The notes beneath the pieces are model-generated. The model did no database searches and was not told the origin of the DNA. It saw only the letters and a list, made by a program, of their open reading frames with translations. A stretch of DNA of 64,000 nt from Zoogloeaceae bacterium. GTDB taxonomy: Bacteria > Pseudomonadota > Gammaproteobacteria > Burkholderiales > Rhodocyclaceae. The stretch is from contig JAITMP010000021.1 of assembly GCA_031277315.1 (NCBI GenBank), positions 1 through 64,000 of the forward strand, in the 5' to 3' direction. Within the stretch, counting starts at the first letter, position 1, and each line of letters starts with the position of its first letter. A program made the translations under genes and the position numbers. Positions 22,816 through 32,054 of this stretch are shown here, in pieces.

Positions 22816-24916
22816 GAGATGGCTGCTCATCATCGCGCTCGGGCTGGCCGGCGTTTTACTGTTCCTGCTGACGTCGGCTTCGGCCAAGACGGCGCTGTTT
22901 ACCGACGATTACCGGCTCCTGCTCGGTTTCACCGCCGCCATCGCCGCGCTGCTGCTCGGACTCGTGCTGTGGCAACTGCGCCAGCTTTGGCGCGAGCACC
23001 GCGCCGAGGTCTTCGGCTCGCGCCTGAAACTGCGCCTGATGCTGATGTTCGCCCTGATGGCGGTGGTGCCGGGCGCGCTGGTGTATGCCGTCTCCCTGCA
23101 ATTCGCCGTCAAGAGCATCGAATCCTGGTTCGACCTGCGGGTGGACAAGGCGCTCGAAGGCGGCCTCAATCTCGGCCGCAACGCGCTCGATTACCTGCTC
23201 GCCGATCTGACCGAGAAAGCGACTGTCATGGCGCTCGATCTGGGTGAAGCGCCGACCATGTTGTCGACCCAGTTGAACCGGCTGCGCGAGCAGGCCGGCG
23301 TGCAATCCGTCACCCTGTTTTCCGCCGCCGGTCAGGTCGTCGCCAGCAGCGCCGGCGAACACGCCGCCCTGTTGCCCGATCTGCCTTCGCCGGCGCAACT
23401 GCGGCAAGCGCGTCAGGGCAGCGGCGTCAGCGCCGTCGAGGGCGAGGCCGAGAGCGGACTGACGTTGCGGGTGCTGGTGCCGGTGGCGGCGTTCCGGTTC
23501 ACCGGCGAGACGCGCGTGCTCCAGTTAACGCAGGCGGTGCCAAGCGCGATCGCTGCCAGCGCCGAGAGCGTGCAGGCGGCTTACCGCGACTATCAGGAAT
23601 TGTCGCTGGCGAAGGGCAGCCTGAAGACGATGTACACGCTGACGCTGACGCTGGCGCTGCTGCTCTCGCTGTTCGCGGCCATCGCGCTGGCTTTTCTGCT
23701 GGCGCGCCGGCTTTCCGCGCCGCTGTCGATTCTCGCCCGCGGCACCGAGGCGGTGGCGACCGGCGATTATTCTCCGCGTGAAACCGTCTCGACGCGCGAC
23801 GAGCTGGGCGTTCTCACCCGCTCTTTCAGCCAGATGACACAGCAACTCAGCGAAGCGCGCGTGCAGGCCGAGCGCAGCCGCGCCGAAACGGAAACCGCCC
23901 GCGCTTACCTGGAAAGCGTGCTCGGCAATTTGTCCGCCGGCGTTCTGGCCTTCGACGCCGGCAGCCGGCTGCGCGCCGCCAACGACGGCGCCCGCGCCAT
24001 TCTGAATGATGATCTCGCCGACGCGCAGGGCGCGCCGCTGGCCGCCTGGCAGCGCCACGGCGAATTGCGCGACGCCATCGTCGCCGGCGACGCCGAACGC
24101 GCCGGCGAATGGCAGCGCGAAATCGAAATGCAGACCGGCGCCGGCGCGCCGCAGGCGCTGCTGGTGCGCGGCGCGCGCCTGCCGGCGGCCTCCGGCGGCG
24201 GCTGGGTGGTGGTGTTCGACGACATCACCCAGCTTATCGCCGCGCAGCGTTCGGCGGCCTGGGGCGAAGTGGCGCGGCGTCTGGCGCACGAGATCAAGAA
24301 CCCGCTTACGCCGATCCAGCTTTCCGCCGAACGGCTGCAACACAAGCTGACCCACACCCTGAGCGGCTCCGACCGCGAGATGCTCGAACGCGCGACGCAA
24401 ACCATCGTGAATCAGGTCGCGGCGATGAAGCATATGGTGAATGATTTCCGCGACTATGCCCGTCTGCCGCCGCCCAAGCTCGGCCCGCTCGATCTGAACG
24501 CCCTTGTCGAGGAAGTGCTCGGGCTTTACGAAGCCTCGCATGCCCGCCTGCGGGTCGAACTGGCCGGGAACCTGCTGCCGGTGAGCGGCGACGCCACCCA
24601 GTTGCGTCAGGTCATCCACAATCTCATCGCCAACGCCGAAGACGCCCTGGCGGGGGCGGCCGAGCCGGAGATCGTCATCGCCACCCGCGCCGAGGCGCGC
24701 GGCGCGGTTTTCTCGGTGAATGACAACGGCAGCGGTTTTCCAAAAGAGATTCTGGCCCGCGTCTTCGAGCCTTACGTGACGACCAAGGCCAAGGGCACCG
24801 GGCTGGGTCTGGCCATCGTGAAAAAGATCGTGGACGAGCATCACGGCCAGATCGAGATCAGCAACGCCGCGCCACATGGCGCGCAGGTGAAAATACGGCT
24901 GCCGCTGGCGGCATGA
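22814..24916 (+). CDS. ntrY: Nitrogen-regulation sensor histidine kinase NtrY
   Basis: A 700-residue membrane kinase. It has two N-terminal helices, a third before a periplasmic sensor region of roughly residues 100-275, a further helix, a HAMP domain (LSILARGTEAVATGDY), a PAS-like region, the HisKA box RRLAHEIKNPLTPIQLSAERL with the phosphorylated His, and the ATPase N-box NLIANAEDAL and G-box GTGLGLAIVKKI. Partner of NtrX. In other proteobacteria NtrYX responds to nitrogen, redox or respiration; the signal here is unknown. The start is ATG 22814, eight codons inside a longer frame that begins with GTG. Confidence 0.95.
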   Translation: MRWLLIIALGLAGVLLFLLTSASAKTALFTDDYRLLLGFTAAIAALLLGLVLWQLRQLWREHRAEVFGSRLKLRLMLMFALMAVVPGALVYAVSLQFAVKSIESWFDLRVDKALEGGLNLGRNALDYLLADLTEKATVMALDLGEAPTMLSTQLNRLREQAGVQSVTLFSAAGQVVASSAGEHAALLPDLPSPAQLRQARQGSGVSAVEGEAESGLTLRVLVPVAAFRFTGETRVLQLTQAVPSAIAASAESVQAAYRDYQELSLAKGSLKTMYTLTLTLALLLSLFAAIALAFLLARRLSAPLSILARGTEAVATGDYSPRETVSTRDELGVLTRSFSQMTQQLSEARVQAERSRAETETARAYLESVLGNLSAGVLAFDAGSRLRAANDGARAILNDDLADAQGAPLAAWQRHGELRDAIVAGDAERAGEWQREIEMQTGAGAPQALLVRGARLPAASGGGWVVVFDDITQLIAAQRSAAWGEVARRLAHEIKNPLTPIQLSAERLQHKLTHTLSGSDREMLERATQTIVNQVAAMKHMVNDFRDYARLPPPKLGPLDLNALVEEVLGLYEASHARLRVELAGNLLPVSGDATQLRQVIHNLIANAEDALAGAAEPEIVIATRAEARGAVFSVNDNGSGFPKEILARVFEPYVTTKAKGTGLGLAIVKKIVDEHHGQIEISNAAPHGAQVKIRLPLAA

Positions 24917-24948
24917 CGAATGATAAAAAGCAAAGAGATGGTGAAGTT

Positions 24949-26232
24949 ATGGCAAAGATACTGATTGTTGACGACGAACCCGGCATCCGCGAACTGCTCT
25001 CGGAGATTCTCCGCGACGAGGGCCATGACGTGATTCTGGCCGAGCACGCGGCGGCGGCGCGCGCGGCGCGCAACGCCGGGCGGCCGGATCTGGTGCTGCT
25101 CGACATCTGGATGCCCGATACCGATGGCATCACCCTGCTCAAGGAATGGTCCGCCGCCGGCCAGCTCAACATGCCGGTGGTGATGATGTCCGGCCACGGC
25201 ACCATCGACTCGGCGGTAGAGGCCACGCGCATCGGCGCGCAGGATTTCCTCGAAAAGCCGATCGCCCTGCAAAGGCTGCTCTCCGCCGTCAAGCGCGCGC
25301 TGCAGAAAGGCGCCATGCCGCCGGCTTGCGCCGAACTGACGCTGGCCGCGTTTACTCGCGCCGCGCCCTTGCGCGATCTGAAAAAGCGCCTCGACCAGAT
25401 CGCGGGCAGAAGCCGCGCCCTGCTGCTGAAGACCGGCCCCGGCAGTCTGGCCGAACTGTGCGCCCGCAGCCTGCAAGCGCCGGGCAAGACCTGGCTGGAT
25501 CTGGCCGCTCACGGACAGCCGCTGGCGATGGAAACGCTGGAACAGGCGGCGGGCGGCGTGTTGTTCGCCGCCGATCTGGCGACGCTGACACGCTTGCAGC
25601 AGAAGAATCTGGCGTTCGCGCTGGACCGTCTGGAGAAATTCGATCTGCGCCTGATCGTCGCCAGTGCCCACACCGCGACCGAATTGGCGCAAGCCGGCTT
25701 TGACGCGGCGCTGGCCGGCCGGCTGGGGGAAGTCGGCTTCGGCGTGCCGGGTTTGGCTGAGTTGCGCGACGAAGTGCCGGAGATCGCCGCGCAGATTCTC
25801 ACGCACCTGATCGAAGCCGGCGAAGCGCCGCCGCGGCGCTTGTCGACCGCCGCCCTGAACGCCTTGCGCAACCATGTCTGGAACGGCGGTTATGCGGAAC
25901 TGCGCAGCGCCGTGCGCTCGCTGGCGCTCGGCGCGCTGGAGGAGGAAATCACCGCCGAGGAAGTGACGCGCCTGTTGCTGTTGCCGCCCGCAGTGGTCGC
26001 GCACGATCTGCCGCTCGATCTGCCGCTGCGCGAGGCGCGCGAAGCCTTTGAGCGTCTTTATTTCGAGCATCACCTGCAACTCGAAAACGGCAACATGACG
26101 CGGCTGGCGGAAAAGACCGGCCTGGAACGCACGCACCTTTACCGCAAGCTGAAGGCGCTCGGCGTGCCGCTTGGCCGGAAGGGAGATGAAAAAAGCGACG
26201 AAAAAGGCGATGAAAGAGAGGATGAACGGTGA
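24949..26232 (+). CDS. ntrX: Response regulator NtrX with a degenerate AAA+ domain
   Basis: A 427-residue regulator. The receiver domain has DDE near the N-terminus, the phospho-acceptor Asp52 in LLDIWMPD and Lys103 in EKP. The C-terminal helix-turn-helix is of the Fis type (MTRLAEKTGLERTHLYRKLKALGV region). The central domain aligns in place with a sigma-54 activator domain but lacks its motifs: the Walker A position reads KTGPGSLAEL, the Walker B position GGVLFAADL, and no GAFTGA is present. It therefore cannot be a classical sigma-54 activator. A 12-nt tandem repeat encodes the acidic/basic tail. An ATG at 24913 overlapping ntrY is an alternative start. Confidence 0.93.
   Translation: MAKILIVDDEPGIRELLSEILRDEGHDVILAEHAAAARAARNAGRPDLVLLDIWMPDTDGITLLKEWSAAGQLNMPVVMMSGHGTIDSAVEATRIGAQDFLEKPIALQRLLSAVKRALQKGAMPPACAELTLAAFTRAAPLRDLKKRLDQIAGRSRALLLKTGPGSLAELCARSLQAPGKTWLDLAAHGQPLAMETLEQAAGGVLFAADLATLTRLQQKNLAFALDRLEKFDLRLIVASAHTATELAQAGFDAALAGRLGEVGFGVPGLAELRDEVPEIAAQILTHLIEAGEAPPRRLSTAALNALRNHVWNGGYAELRSAVRSLALGALEEEITAEEVTRLLLLPPAVVAHDLPLDLPLREAREAFERLYFEHHLQLENGNMTRLAEKTGLERTHLYRKLKALGVPLGRKGDEKSDEKGDEREDER
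26182..26229 (+). repeat. 12-nt tandem repeat x4 at the 3' end of ntrX
   Basis: Four adjacent 12-nt units (26182-26193, 26194-26205, 26206-26217, 26218-26229) encode GDEK, SDEK, GDER and EDER, ending right before the stop codon. Because the unit is a multiple of three the frame is kept and a charged tail is added to NtrX. Confidence 0.9.
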
Positions 26233-27641
26233 AAATCATCATCCTCGGCGCCGGTCAGGTCGGCACGTCGGTGGCGGAGAATCTGGTTTCGGAAGCCAAC
26301 GACATCATCGTCGTCGATTCCGACGCCACGCGGCTGGCGCTGTTGCAGGAGCGTTTCGACCTGCGCACGCTGGTCGGCAACGCCTCCAGCCCGTCGGTGC
26401 TGCGGCTCGCCGGCGCCGATGATGCTGACATGCTGATCGCGGTGACCCAGAGCGATCAGACCAATCTGTGCGCCTGCAAAACGGCGCATGCCTTGTTCAA
26501 CCTGCCGACGCGCATCGCCCGCGTCCGCTCCACTGACTTCTCCGATTTCGCCGAACTGTTCACGCCGGAGAATTTCGCCGTCGATTTCTCCATCTGCCCG
26601 GAACAGATCGTCACCGATTACATCGTCAAGCTGATCGAAGTGCCCGAGGCGCTGCAAGTGCTGGAGTTCGCCCGCGGCCAAGTCAGTCTGGTGGCGGTGC
26701 GCGCGTTCGAGGGCGGACCGCTGGTCGGCCATCCGATCAGGGATCTGCGCCGGCACATTCCGCAGGTCGACGCCCGCGTCGCCGCCATTTTCCGCAAGGA
26801 CACGCCGATCATCCCCGAGGGCGACACGGTCATCCACGCCGGCGACGAAGTGTTCTGTCTGGCGGCGACGAAAAACATCCGTCAGGTGATGCGCGAACTG
26901 CGCCGCATGGACAAGCCGGTGAAGCGCATCATGATCGTCGGCGGCGGCAACATCGGCTACCGTCTGGCGCGCGCCATCGAACGCGATTATCAGGTCAAGC
27001 TGATTGATCACAGCCGCCGCCGCGCCGAATGGCTGGCAGAGAACATGAGCCAGACGCTGGTTTTGCAGGGCGACGCGACCGATGAGCGGCTGTTTGAAAA
27101 CGAGAACGTCGACCAGATGGATCTGTTCATCGCGCTCACCAACGACGACGAGAACAACATCATGGCGGCGCTGCTGGCCAAACGCATGGGCGCCCGCCGC
27201 GTCGTCTCGCTCATCAACCGGCGCGCTTATGCCGAACTGGTGCAGGGCGGCCAGATCGACGTCGCCATCTCGCCGGCGCAGACATCCATCGGCGTCCTGC
27301 TGGCGCACGTGCGCCGCGGCGACGTGGCGGCGGTGCACAGCCTGCGCCGGGGCGCCGCCGAGGCGCTCGAACTGGTGGTGCACGGCGATGAAAAATCCTC
27401 GCAGGTGGTCGGCCGCCGCATTGACGAACTGCCGGTCATCAAGGGCGCCACCATCGGCGCCATCGTGCGCGGCCTGCCCGAACCCGGCGCGCCGGTTGCC
27501 GGCGGCCGGTCGGTGAAAGTCATCATGGCGCACCACGACACGGTGATTGAAAGCGGCGATCACGTTATCGTCTTCGTCGTCTCGAAAAACCTGGTGCCGA
27601 AGGTCGAGCGGCTGTTTCAGGTCGGCTTCGCTTTCCTATGA
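26229..27641 (+). CDS. trkA: Potassium-uptake regulatory subunit TrkA
   Basis: A 470-residue peripheral membrane protein with two RCK repeats that binds NAD(H) and gates the TrkH channel. The first Rossmann motif is IIILGAGQVGTSVAENL at the N-terminus and the second is IMIVGGGNIGYRLARAIE at about residue 233; each is followed by a TrkA-C domain. GTG start codon at 26229, overlapping the ntrX stop by 4 nt (GTGA). Length matches E. coli TrkA. It is followed by two TrkH genes. Confidence 0.96.
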   Translation: MKIIILGAGQVGTSVAENLVSEANDIIVVDSDATRLALLQERFDLRTLVGNASSPSVLRLAGADDADMLIAVTQSDQTNLCACKTAHALFNLPTRIARVRSTDFSDFAELFTPENFAVDFSICPEQIVTDYIVKLIEVPEALQVLEFARGQVSLVAVRAFEGGPLVGHPIRDLRRHIPQVDARVAAIFRKDTPIIPEGDTVIHAGDEVFCLAATKNIRQVMRELRRMDKPVKRIMIVGGGNIGYRLARAIERDYQVKLIDHSRRRAEWLAENMSQTLVLQGDATDERLFENENVDQMDLFIALTNDDENNIMAALLAKRMGARRVVSLINRRAYAELVQGGQIDVAISPAQTSIGVLLAHVRRGDVAAVHSLRRGAAEALELVVHGDEKSSQVVGRRIDELPVIKGATIGAIVRGLPEPGAPVAGGRSVKVIMAHHDTVIESGDHVIVFVVSKNLVPKVERLFQVGFAFL

Positions 27642-29104
27642 GCCATCCTTTGGCGGTCCTGCGCGTTTTCGCGCTGGCGCTGCTGGCGTTTTCTTTCACC
27701 CTGCTGTTGCCGGCCGCCGCCGCCTGGTTCGGGCAGGATGAAACGCCTGCCGCTTTCGCGGCGTTCATGTCCGGCTTTACCGCCACGTTCGCGTCGGCGG
27801 TTTGCCTCTGGCTTCTCACCCGGCGGTATGCGAACGAACTGCGCGGGCGCGACGGCTTCCTGCTGGCGTCCCTGATCTGGGTCGTGACGCCCGCCTTCGC
27901 GGCGATTCCCTTCGCGCTGTTCTTTCCGTCGATGAGTTTCACCGATGCTTATTTCGAGGCGGTGTCGGGGCTGACAACCACCGGCGCCACGGCCATCACG
28001 GGTCTTGATGCGCTGCCGTTTTCCGTCAACCTGTGGCGGGCCTTGCTGGTGTTTCTCGGCGGCATGGGGCTGCTCGTGCTGACGGTGGCGATCCTGCCGC
28101 TGCTCGGCATCGGTGGCCGCCAGCTTTTCAGCGCTGAATCGCCCGGCCCCGTGAAGGAAGTCCGGCTCGTGCCGCGCATGGTGAAAACGGCGCTTTATCT
28201 GTGGCCGATCTACTTCGCGCTGGCGGTTGCCTGCGCGCTCGGCTACGCCTGGGCCGGCATGGAGTGGGGCGACGCCGTGCTGCACACGCTGGCAACGCTC
28301 GGTCTGGGCGGTTTTTCCAGCCATGACGCTTCCTACGCCTTTTTCGATTCGCCGGTCATCGAGGCGGTGGCGATTCTTTTCATGACGCTCGCCGGCATGA
28401 ATTTCGCCACCCATTTCATGGCGGCGCAGCGGCGCTCGCTGTCGTTTTACCGCGCCGATCCCGAGGTGCGCTGGTATCTCGGCGTCATGTATGCCAGCGT
28501 GCTCGGCGTCGCCGTCTACCTGTGGCAGACGGATACGTTTCCGGATTTTCCCGCCGCGCTGCGCTTCGCGGCCTTCAACGTGGTGTCGCTGGCGACCACT
28601 GCCGGTTTTTTCAACACCGATTACGCGCTGTGGCCTTTTTTCGCGCCGCTGTGGATGCTGTTCCTGTCCAGCTTCGTCTCTTGCGCCGGCTCCGCCGGCG
28701 GCGGCCTGAAGATGATGCGCGCCCTGATCGTTTTCCGTCAGGTGACGCGGGAAGTGGTGAACACCGTGCATCCGAACGCCGTGCGCGCGGTCAAGCTGGC
28801 GGAGGCGTCGCTGTCCAACGAAATGGTGTTCGCCGTGCTGGCGTTTACCTTCGCTTACATGGTGAGTCTGGTTTCATTGACCTTGCTGATGATGTTTTCC
28901 GGTCAGGATCTGGTCACCGGCTTTTCCGCCGTGGTGGTCAGTTTCAACAATGCCGGCCCCGGTCTGGGCAGCGTCGGCCCGGGCGCCACGTTCGCGTCGC
29001 TGACCGATTTTCAGACCTGGGTGTGCATCGTCGCCATGCTGCTCGGGCGGCTGGAAATCTTTATCCTGCTGGCGGTGTTCTCGCCGGCGTTCTGGAGAAA
29101 GTAA
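27638..29104 (+). CDS. trkH: Potassium transporter TrkH, first copy
   Basis: A 488-residue K+ channel of the Trk/Ktr superfamily with four M1-P-M2 repeats. The four pore-loop regions are visible: GLTTTGAT, LGLGGFSSHD, TTAGFFNTDY and FNNAGPGLG. It overlaps trkA by 4 nt (ATGA) and is directly followed by a second TrkH gene. With TrkA it mediates K+ uptake at the inner membrane. Confidence 0.94.
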   Translation: MSHPLAVLRVFALALLAFSFTLLLPAAAAWFGQDETPAAFAAFMSGFTATFASAVCLWLLTRRYANELRGRDGFLLASLIWVVTPAFAAIPFALFFPSMSFTDAYFEAVSGLTTTGATAITGLDALPFSVNLWRALLVFLGGMGLLVLTVAILPLLGIGGRQLFSAESPGPVKEVRLVPRMVKTALYLWPIYFALAVACALGYAWAGMEWGDAVLHTLATLGLGGFSSHDASYAFFDSPVIEAVAILFMTLAGMNFATHFMAAQRRSLSFYRADPEVRWYLGVMYASVLGVAVYLWQTDTFPDFPAALRFAAFNVVSLATTAGFFNTDYALWPFFAPLWMLFLSSFVSCAGSAGGGLKMMRALIVFRQVTREVVNTVHPNAVRAVKLAEASLSNEMVFAVLAFTFAYMVSLVSLTLLMMFSGQDLVTGFSAVVVSFNNAGPGLGSVGPGATFASLTDFQTWVCIVAMLLGRLEIFILLAVFSPAFWRK

Positions 29105-30559
29105 GTGGAACGCCTGCTCGCCGTCATCAATGTTTTCGCGCGCGTGGCGCTGATTTTCGGGCTGGCCATGCTGCTGCCGATCGGCATTTCCTGGTGGCTC
29201 GACGATGGCGCCCTGACGGCTTTCGGCGAAGCGCTGCTGACGACGCTGGTTATCAGCGCGGTGATCCTGCTGGCGACGCATCATGCGCGCCGCGAACTGC
29301 GCGCCAACGACGGCATCCTGCTGGTGGTGATGTGCTGGATATTGCTGCCGTGCATCGGCAGCGTGCCGCTGCTGCTCGGCATTCCGGGGCTGGAAATCGC
29401 CGACGCCTATTTCGAGGCGGTATCCGGCTTGACGTCGACCGGCGCGACGGCGCTGCAAGGGCTGGACGAATTGCCGCCTTCCCTCAACGTCTGGCGCACC
29501 GAACTGAACTGGATCGGCGGCCTCGGCATCATCGTGCTGGCGGTGGCGATCCTGCCGCTGCTCGGCGTTGGCGGCCGCCAGTTGATGCGCGCCGAAGTGC
29601 CCAGCCCGATCAAGGATATCCACCTCACGCCGCGGGTGGCGGAAACCGCCAAGGGTTTCTGGAAAATCTATATCGGTTTGACGCTGTTGTGCATCCTGAC
29701 TTACTGGACGCTCGGCATGACCTGGCTGGATGCCCTGATCCACGCTTTCAGCACGGTCGCGCTGGGCGGTTTTTCCAGCCATGACGCCAGTCTCGGCTTT
29801 TTCAATTCGCCGGGGCTGGAGATGGCCACCATTGTTTTTCTGCTGATTTCCGGCATGAGCTACGTGACGCATTTCATGGCGCTCTCCGGGCGCAGCCTGC
29901 GGCCTTATCTGCGCGACGGCGAACTGCCGTTCTATCTCGGCGTGCTGGGCGTCAGCGTGCTGATGATCGCGCTCTATATCTGGTTTGAGGGCGTCTATCC
30001 GGATTTTCCCACCGCGCTGCGCCATGCGGCTTTCAATACCATCTCGATGGCGATGACGTTGGGTTATTCGACGACCGATTTTTCCAAATGGCCGCTGTTC
30101 GCGCCGCTGTGGATGCTGTTTCTGTGCAGCTTCGTCACCTGCGCCAGTTCCGTCGGCGGCGGCCTGAAGATGATGCGCGCCATCATCCTGTACAAGCAGA
30201 TCTCCCGCAGCATCGTCCGCGCCATGCACCCGAACGCCGCCATCCTCGTCAAGCTGGGCGGCGCGGTGGTGCCGGACAAGATCATTCTCTCCGTGCTCAG
30301 CTTCAGCGCACTCTACATGGTGAGTCTGGTCTGCCTCACCCTCGCCATGGCGGCGACCGGCACCGACATCGTCACCGGCTTTTCCGTCGTGGTGACCTGT
30401 TTCAACAACACCGGCCCCGCGCTCGGCGCGGTGGGAACGGACAGCTACGGCACCCTCAACGATCTCCAGCTTTATATTTGCAGCTTCGCCATGCTCCTCG
30501 GACGGCTGGAAATTTTTACCCTGCTGATGGTGTTCACGCCGGCTTTCTGGCGCAAGTGA
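29105..30559 (+). CDS. trkH: Potassium transporter TrkH, second copy
   Basis: A 484-residue TrkH paralogue starting at a GTG immediately after the stop of the first copy. Pore-loop regions are GLTSTGAT, VALGGFSSHD, MTLGYSTTD and FNNTGPALG. The third loop departs from the usual TTAGF (found in copy 1) to MTLGY, which could change selectivity or gating. Shared stretches such as AILPLLG-GGRQL, GGFSSHDAS and GGGLKMMRA show that the two are diverged duplicates rather than a frameshifted single gene. Confidence 0.92.
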   Translation: MERLLAVINVFARVALIFGLAMLLPIGISWWLDDGALTAFGEALLTTLVISAVILLATHHARRELRANDGILLVVMCWILLPCIGSVPLLLGIPGLEIADAYFEAVSGLTSTGATALQGLDELPPSLNVWRTELNWIGGLGIIVLAVAILPLLGVGGRQLMRAEVPSPIKDIHLTPRVAETAKGFWKIYIGLTLLCILTYWTLGMTWLDALIHAFSTVALGGFSSHDASLGFFNSPGLEMATIVFLLISGMSYVTHFMALSGRSLRPYLRDGELPFYLGVLGVSVLMIALYIWFEGVYPDFPTALRHAAFNTISMAMTLGYSTTDFSKWPLFAPLWMLFLCSFVTCASSVGGGLKMMRAIILYKQISRSIVRAMHPNAAILVKLGGAVVPDKIILSVLSFSALYMVSLVCLTLAMAATGTDIVTGFSVVVTCFNNTGPALGAVGTDSYGTLNDLQLYICSFAMLLGRLEIFTLLMVFTPAFWRK

Positions 30560-30596
30560 GCGCGTGCCGGACGGCGAGTGCTGGTAAACTTGCGTG

Positions 30597-31664
30597 ATGA
30601 ATACGCTCAAGAACGATACTTTCCTGCGCGCCCTGCTGCGCCAGCCGACCGATTACACGCCGATCTGGCTGATGCGCCAGGCCGGCCGCTATCTGCCGGA
30701 ATACTGCCAGACGCGCCGCCGCGCCGGCAGCTTCATGGATCTGTGCCGCAATCCGCATCTGGCCTGCGAAGTCACTTTGCAGCCGCTGGCGCGCTACGAT
30801 CTCGACGCCGCGATCCTGTTCTCCGACATCCTCACCGTGCCGGACGCGATGGGCCTCGGCCTGTATTTCGCCGAGGGCGAGGGGCCGAAATTCGAGCGTC
30901 CCTTGCGCGAGGAATGGGCGATCCGCAATCTGGCCGCGCCCGATCCGGGCGTGGAACTGCGTTACGTGCTGGACGCCGTGGCGGAGATCCGCCGCGCCCT
31001 GAACGGCTCGGTGCCGCTGATCGGCTTTTCCGGCAGCCCGTTCACCCTCGCCTGCTACATGATCGAAGGCGGCGCGTCCGACGATTTCCGCACCATTAAA
31101 ACCATGCTCTACGACCGGCCCGATCTGCTGCACCACGTGCTGGACGTGAATACCAAGGCAGTGACCGCTTACCTGAATGCCCAGATCGAAGCCGGCGCCC
31201 AGGCCGTGATGATTTTCGATACCTGGGGCGGCGTGCTGAGCCGCCGCGCCTACGGCGAATTTTCGCTCGCCTACATGCGGCGCATCGTCGCCGGACTGAA
31301 GCGCGAGCACGACGGCGCGCGCATCCCGCGCATCGTGTTCACCAAGGGCGGCGGCCAATGGCTGGAAGAAATCGCCGCCATCGGCTGCGACGCGGTCGGC
31401 CTCGACTGGACCGCCGACATCGGCGCGGCGCGCGAGCGGGTCGGCGGGAAAGTCGCCTTGCAGGGCAATCTCGATCCGTCGATCCTGTTCGCCCAGCCGG
31501 AAAAAATCGCGCAGGAAGCGCATGCCATTCTCGATGCCTTCGGTCCCGGCAGCGGCCATGTTTTCAATCTCGGCCACGGCATTTCCCAGTTCACGCCGCC
31601 GGAACACGTCACCGCTTTGGTGGACGCGGTGCACACGCATAGCCGGAAACAGCGCCAAGCCTAG
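30597..31664 (+). CDS. hemE: Uroporphyrinogen decarboxylase HemE
   Basis: A 355-residue enzyme that decarboxylates uroporphyrinogen III to coproporphyrinogen III in heme synthesis. It has the family signatures [16 protein letters not shown] near the N-terminus and the downstream [26 protein letters not shown] and NLGHGI. The catalytic Asp lies in [17 protein letters not shown] directly precedes the ATG; the ATG at 30597 is used. Downstream lies a 390-nt gene-free stretch with DnaA boxes. Confidence 0.97.
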   Translation: MNTLKNDTFLRALLRQPTDYTPIWLMRQAGRYLPEYCQTRRRAGSFMDLCRNPHLACEVTLQPLARYDLDAAILFSDILTVPDAMGLGLYFAEGEGPKFERPLREEWAIRNLAAPDPGVELRYVLDAVAEIRRALNGSVPLIGFSGSPFTLACYMIEGGASDDFRTIKTMLYDRPDLLHHVLDVNTKAVTAYLNAQIEAGAQAVMIFDTWGGVLSRRAYGEFSLAYMRRIVAGLKREHDGARIPRIVFTKGGGQWLEEIAAIGCDAVGLDWTADIGAARERVGGKVALQGNLDPSILFAQPEKIAQEAHAILDAFGPGSGHVFNLGHGISQFTPPEHVTALVDAVHTHSRKQRQA

Positions 31665-32054
31665 CTTTCCGCGCCCCCCTCGCGGAAACGCAGACAGGGC
31701 TTGGTTTAGCGCAACGCCCGCGCCGAAAACGGCGTGGATAAAGGCTTTCAAAATAGTCCGCAGGGGTTGACTTATGCACAATAAGTCGCTCTGCCCCGAA
31801 AAGCAGCGGGATTTTACCCTTAATTTTTATCTATTTGATTTTTAAAGATTTATTTAAGACTAATTTGTGTGCAGAGTGAGGAAATACCTTGTTTCAAGAG
31901 GAGTTAAGGCGCTAAAAAAGAGATTGCCCACAAAGTTATCCACAGATTTTGTGGAAAAGAATATTTCCTTTTGATTGCAGTACCTTAAAGCCGATTCCGA
32001 TACTTTTTCTGAAGACGTGAAACCATATTCGGAACAGGGAAATTTTTTTGCCGC
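31665..32054. other. Origin-like intergenic region between hemE and priA (candidate oriC)
   Basis: This 390-nt spacer holds no gene. It contains perfect DnaA boxes TTATGCACA (31772-31780) and TTATCCACA (31936-31944), and near matches TTATCCACG (minus, 31733-31741), TTGCCCACA (31924-31932) and TTTTCCACA (minus, 31950-31958). Between them, 31811-31870 is very AT-rich with repeated ATTT/GATTT words, like the unwinding element of bacterial origins. Box density is higher than at dnaA itself. Caulobacter's origin also adjoins hemE. Alternatively it is a DnaA-titrating site or the priA control region. Confidence 0.55.

Noticed and set aside
27638..30559. The two TrkH genes as one gene split by a frameshift
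   Set aside because: Each encodes a complete protein with all four pore loops and its own start and stop.
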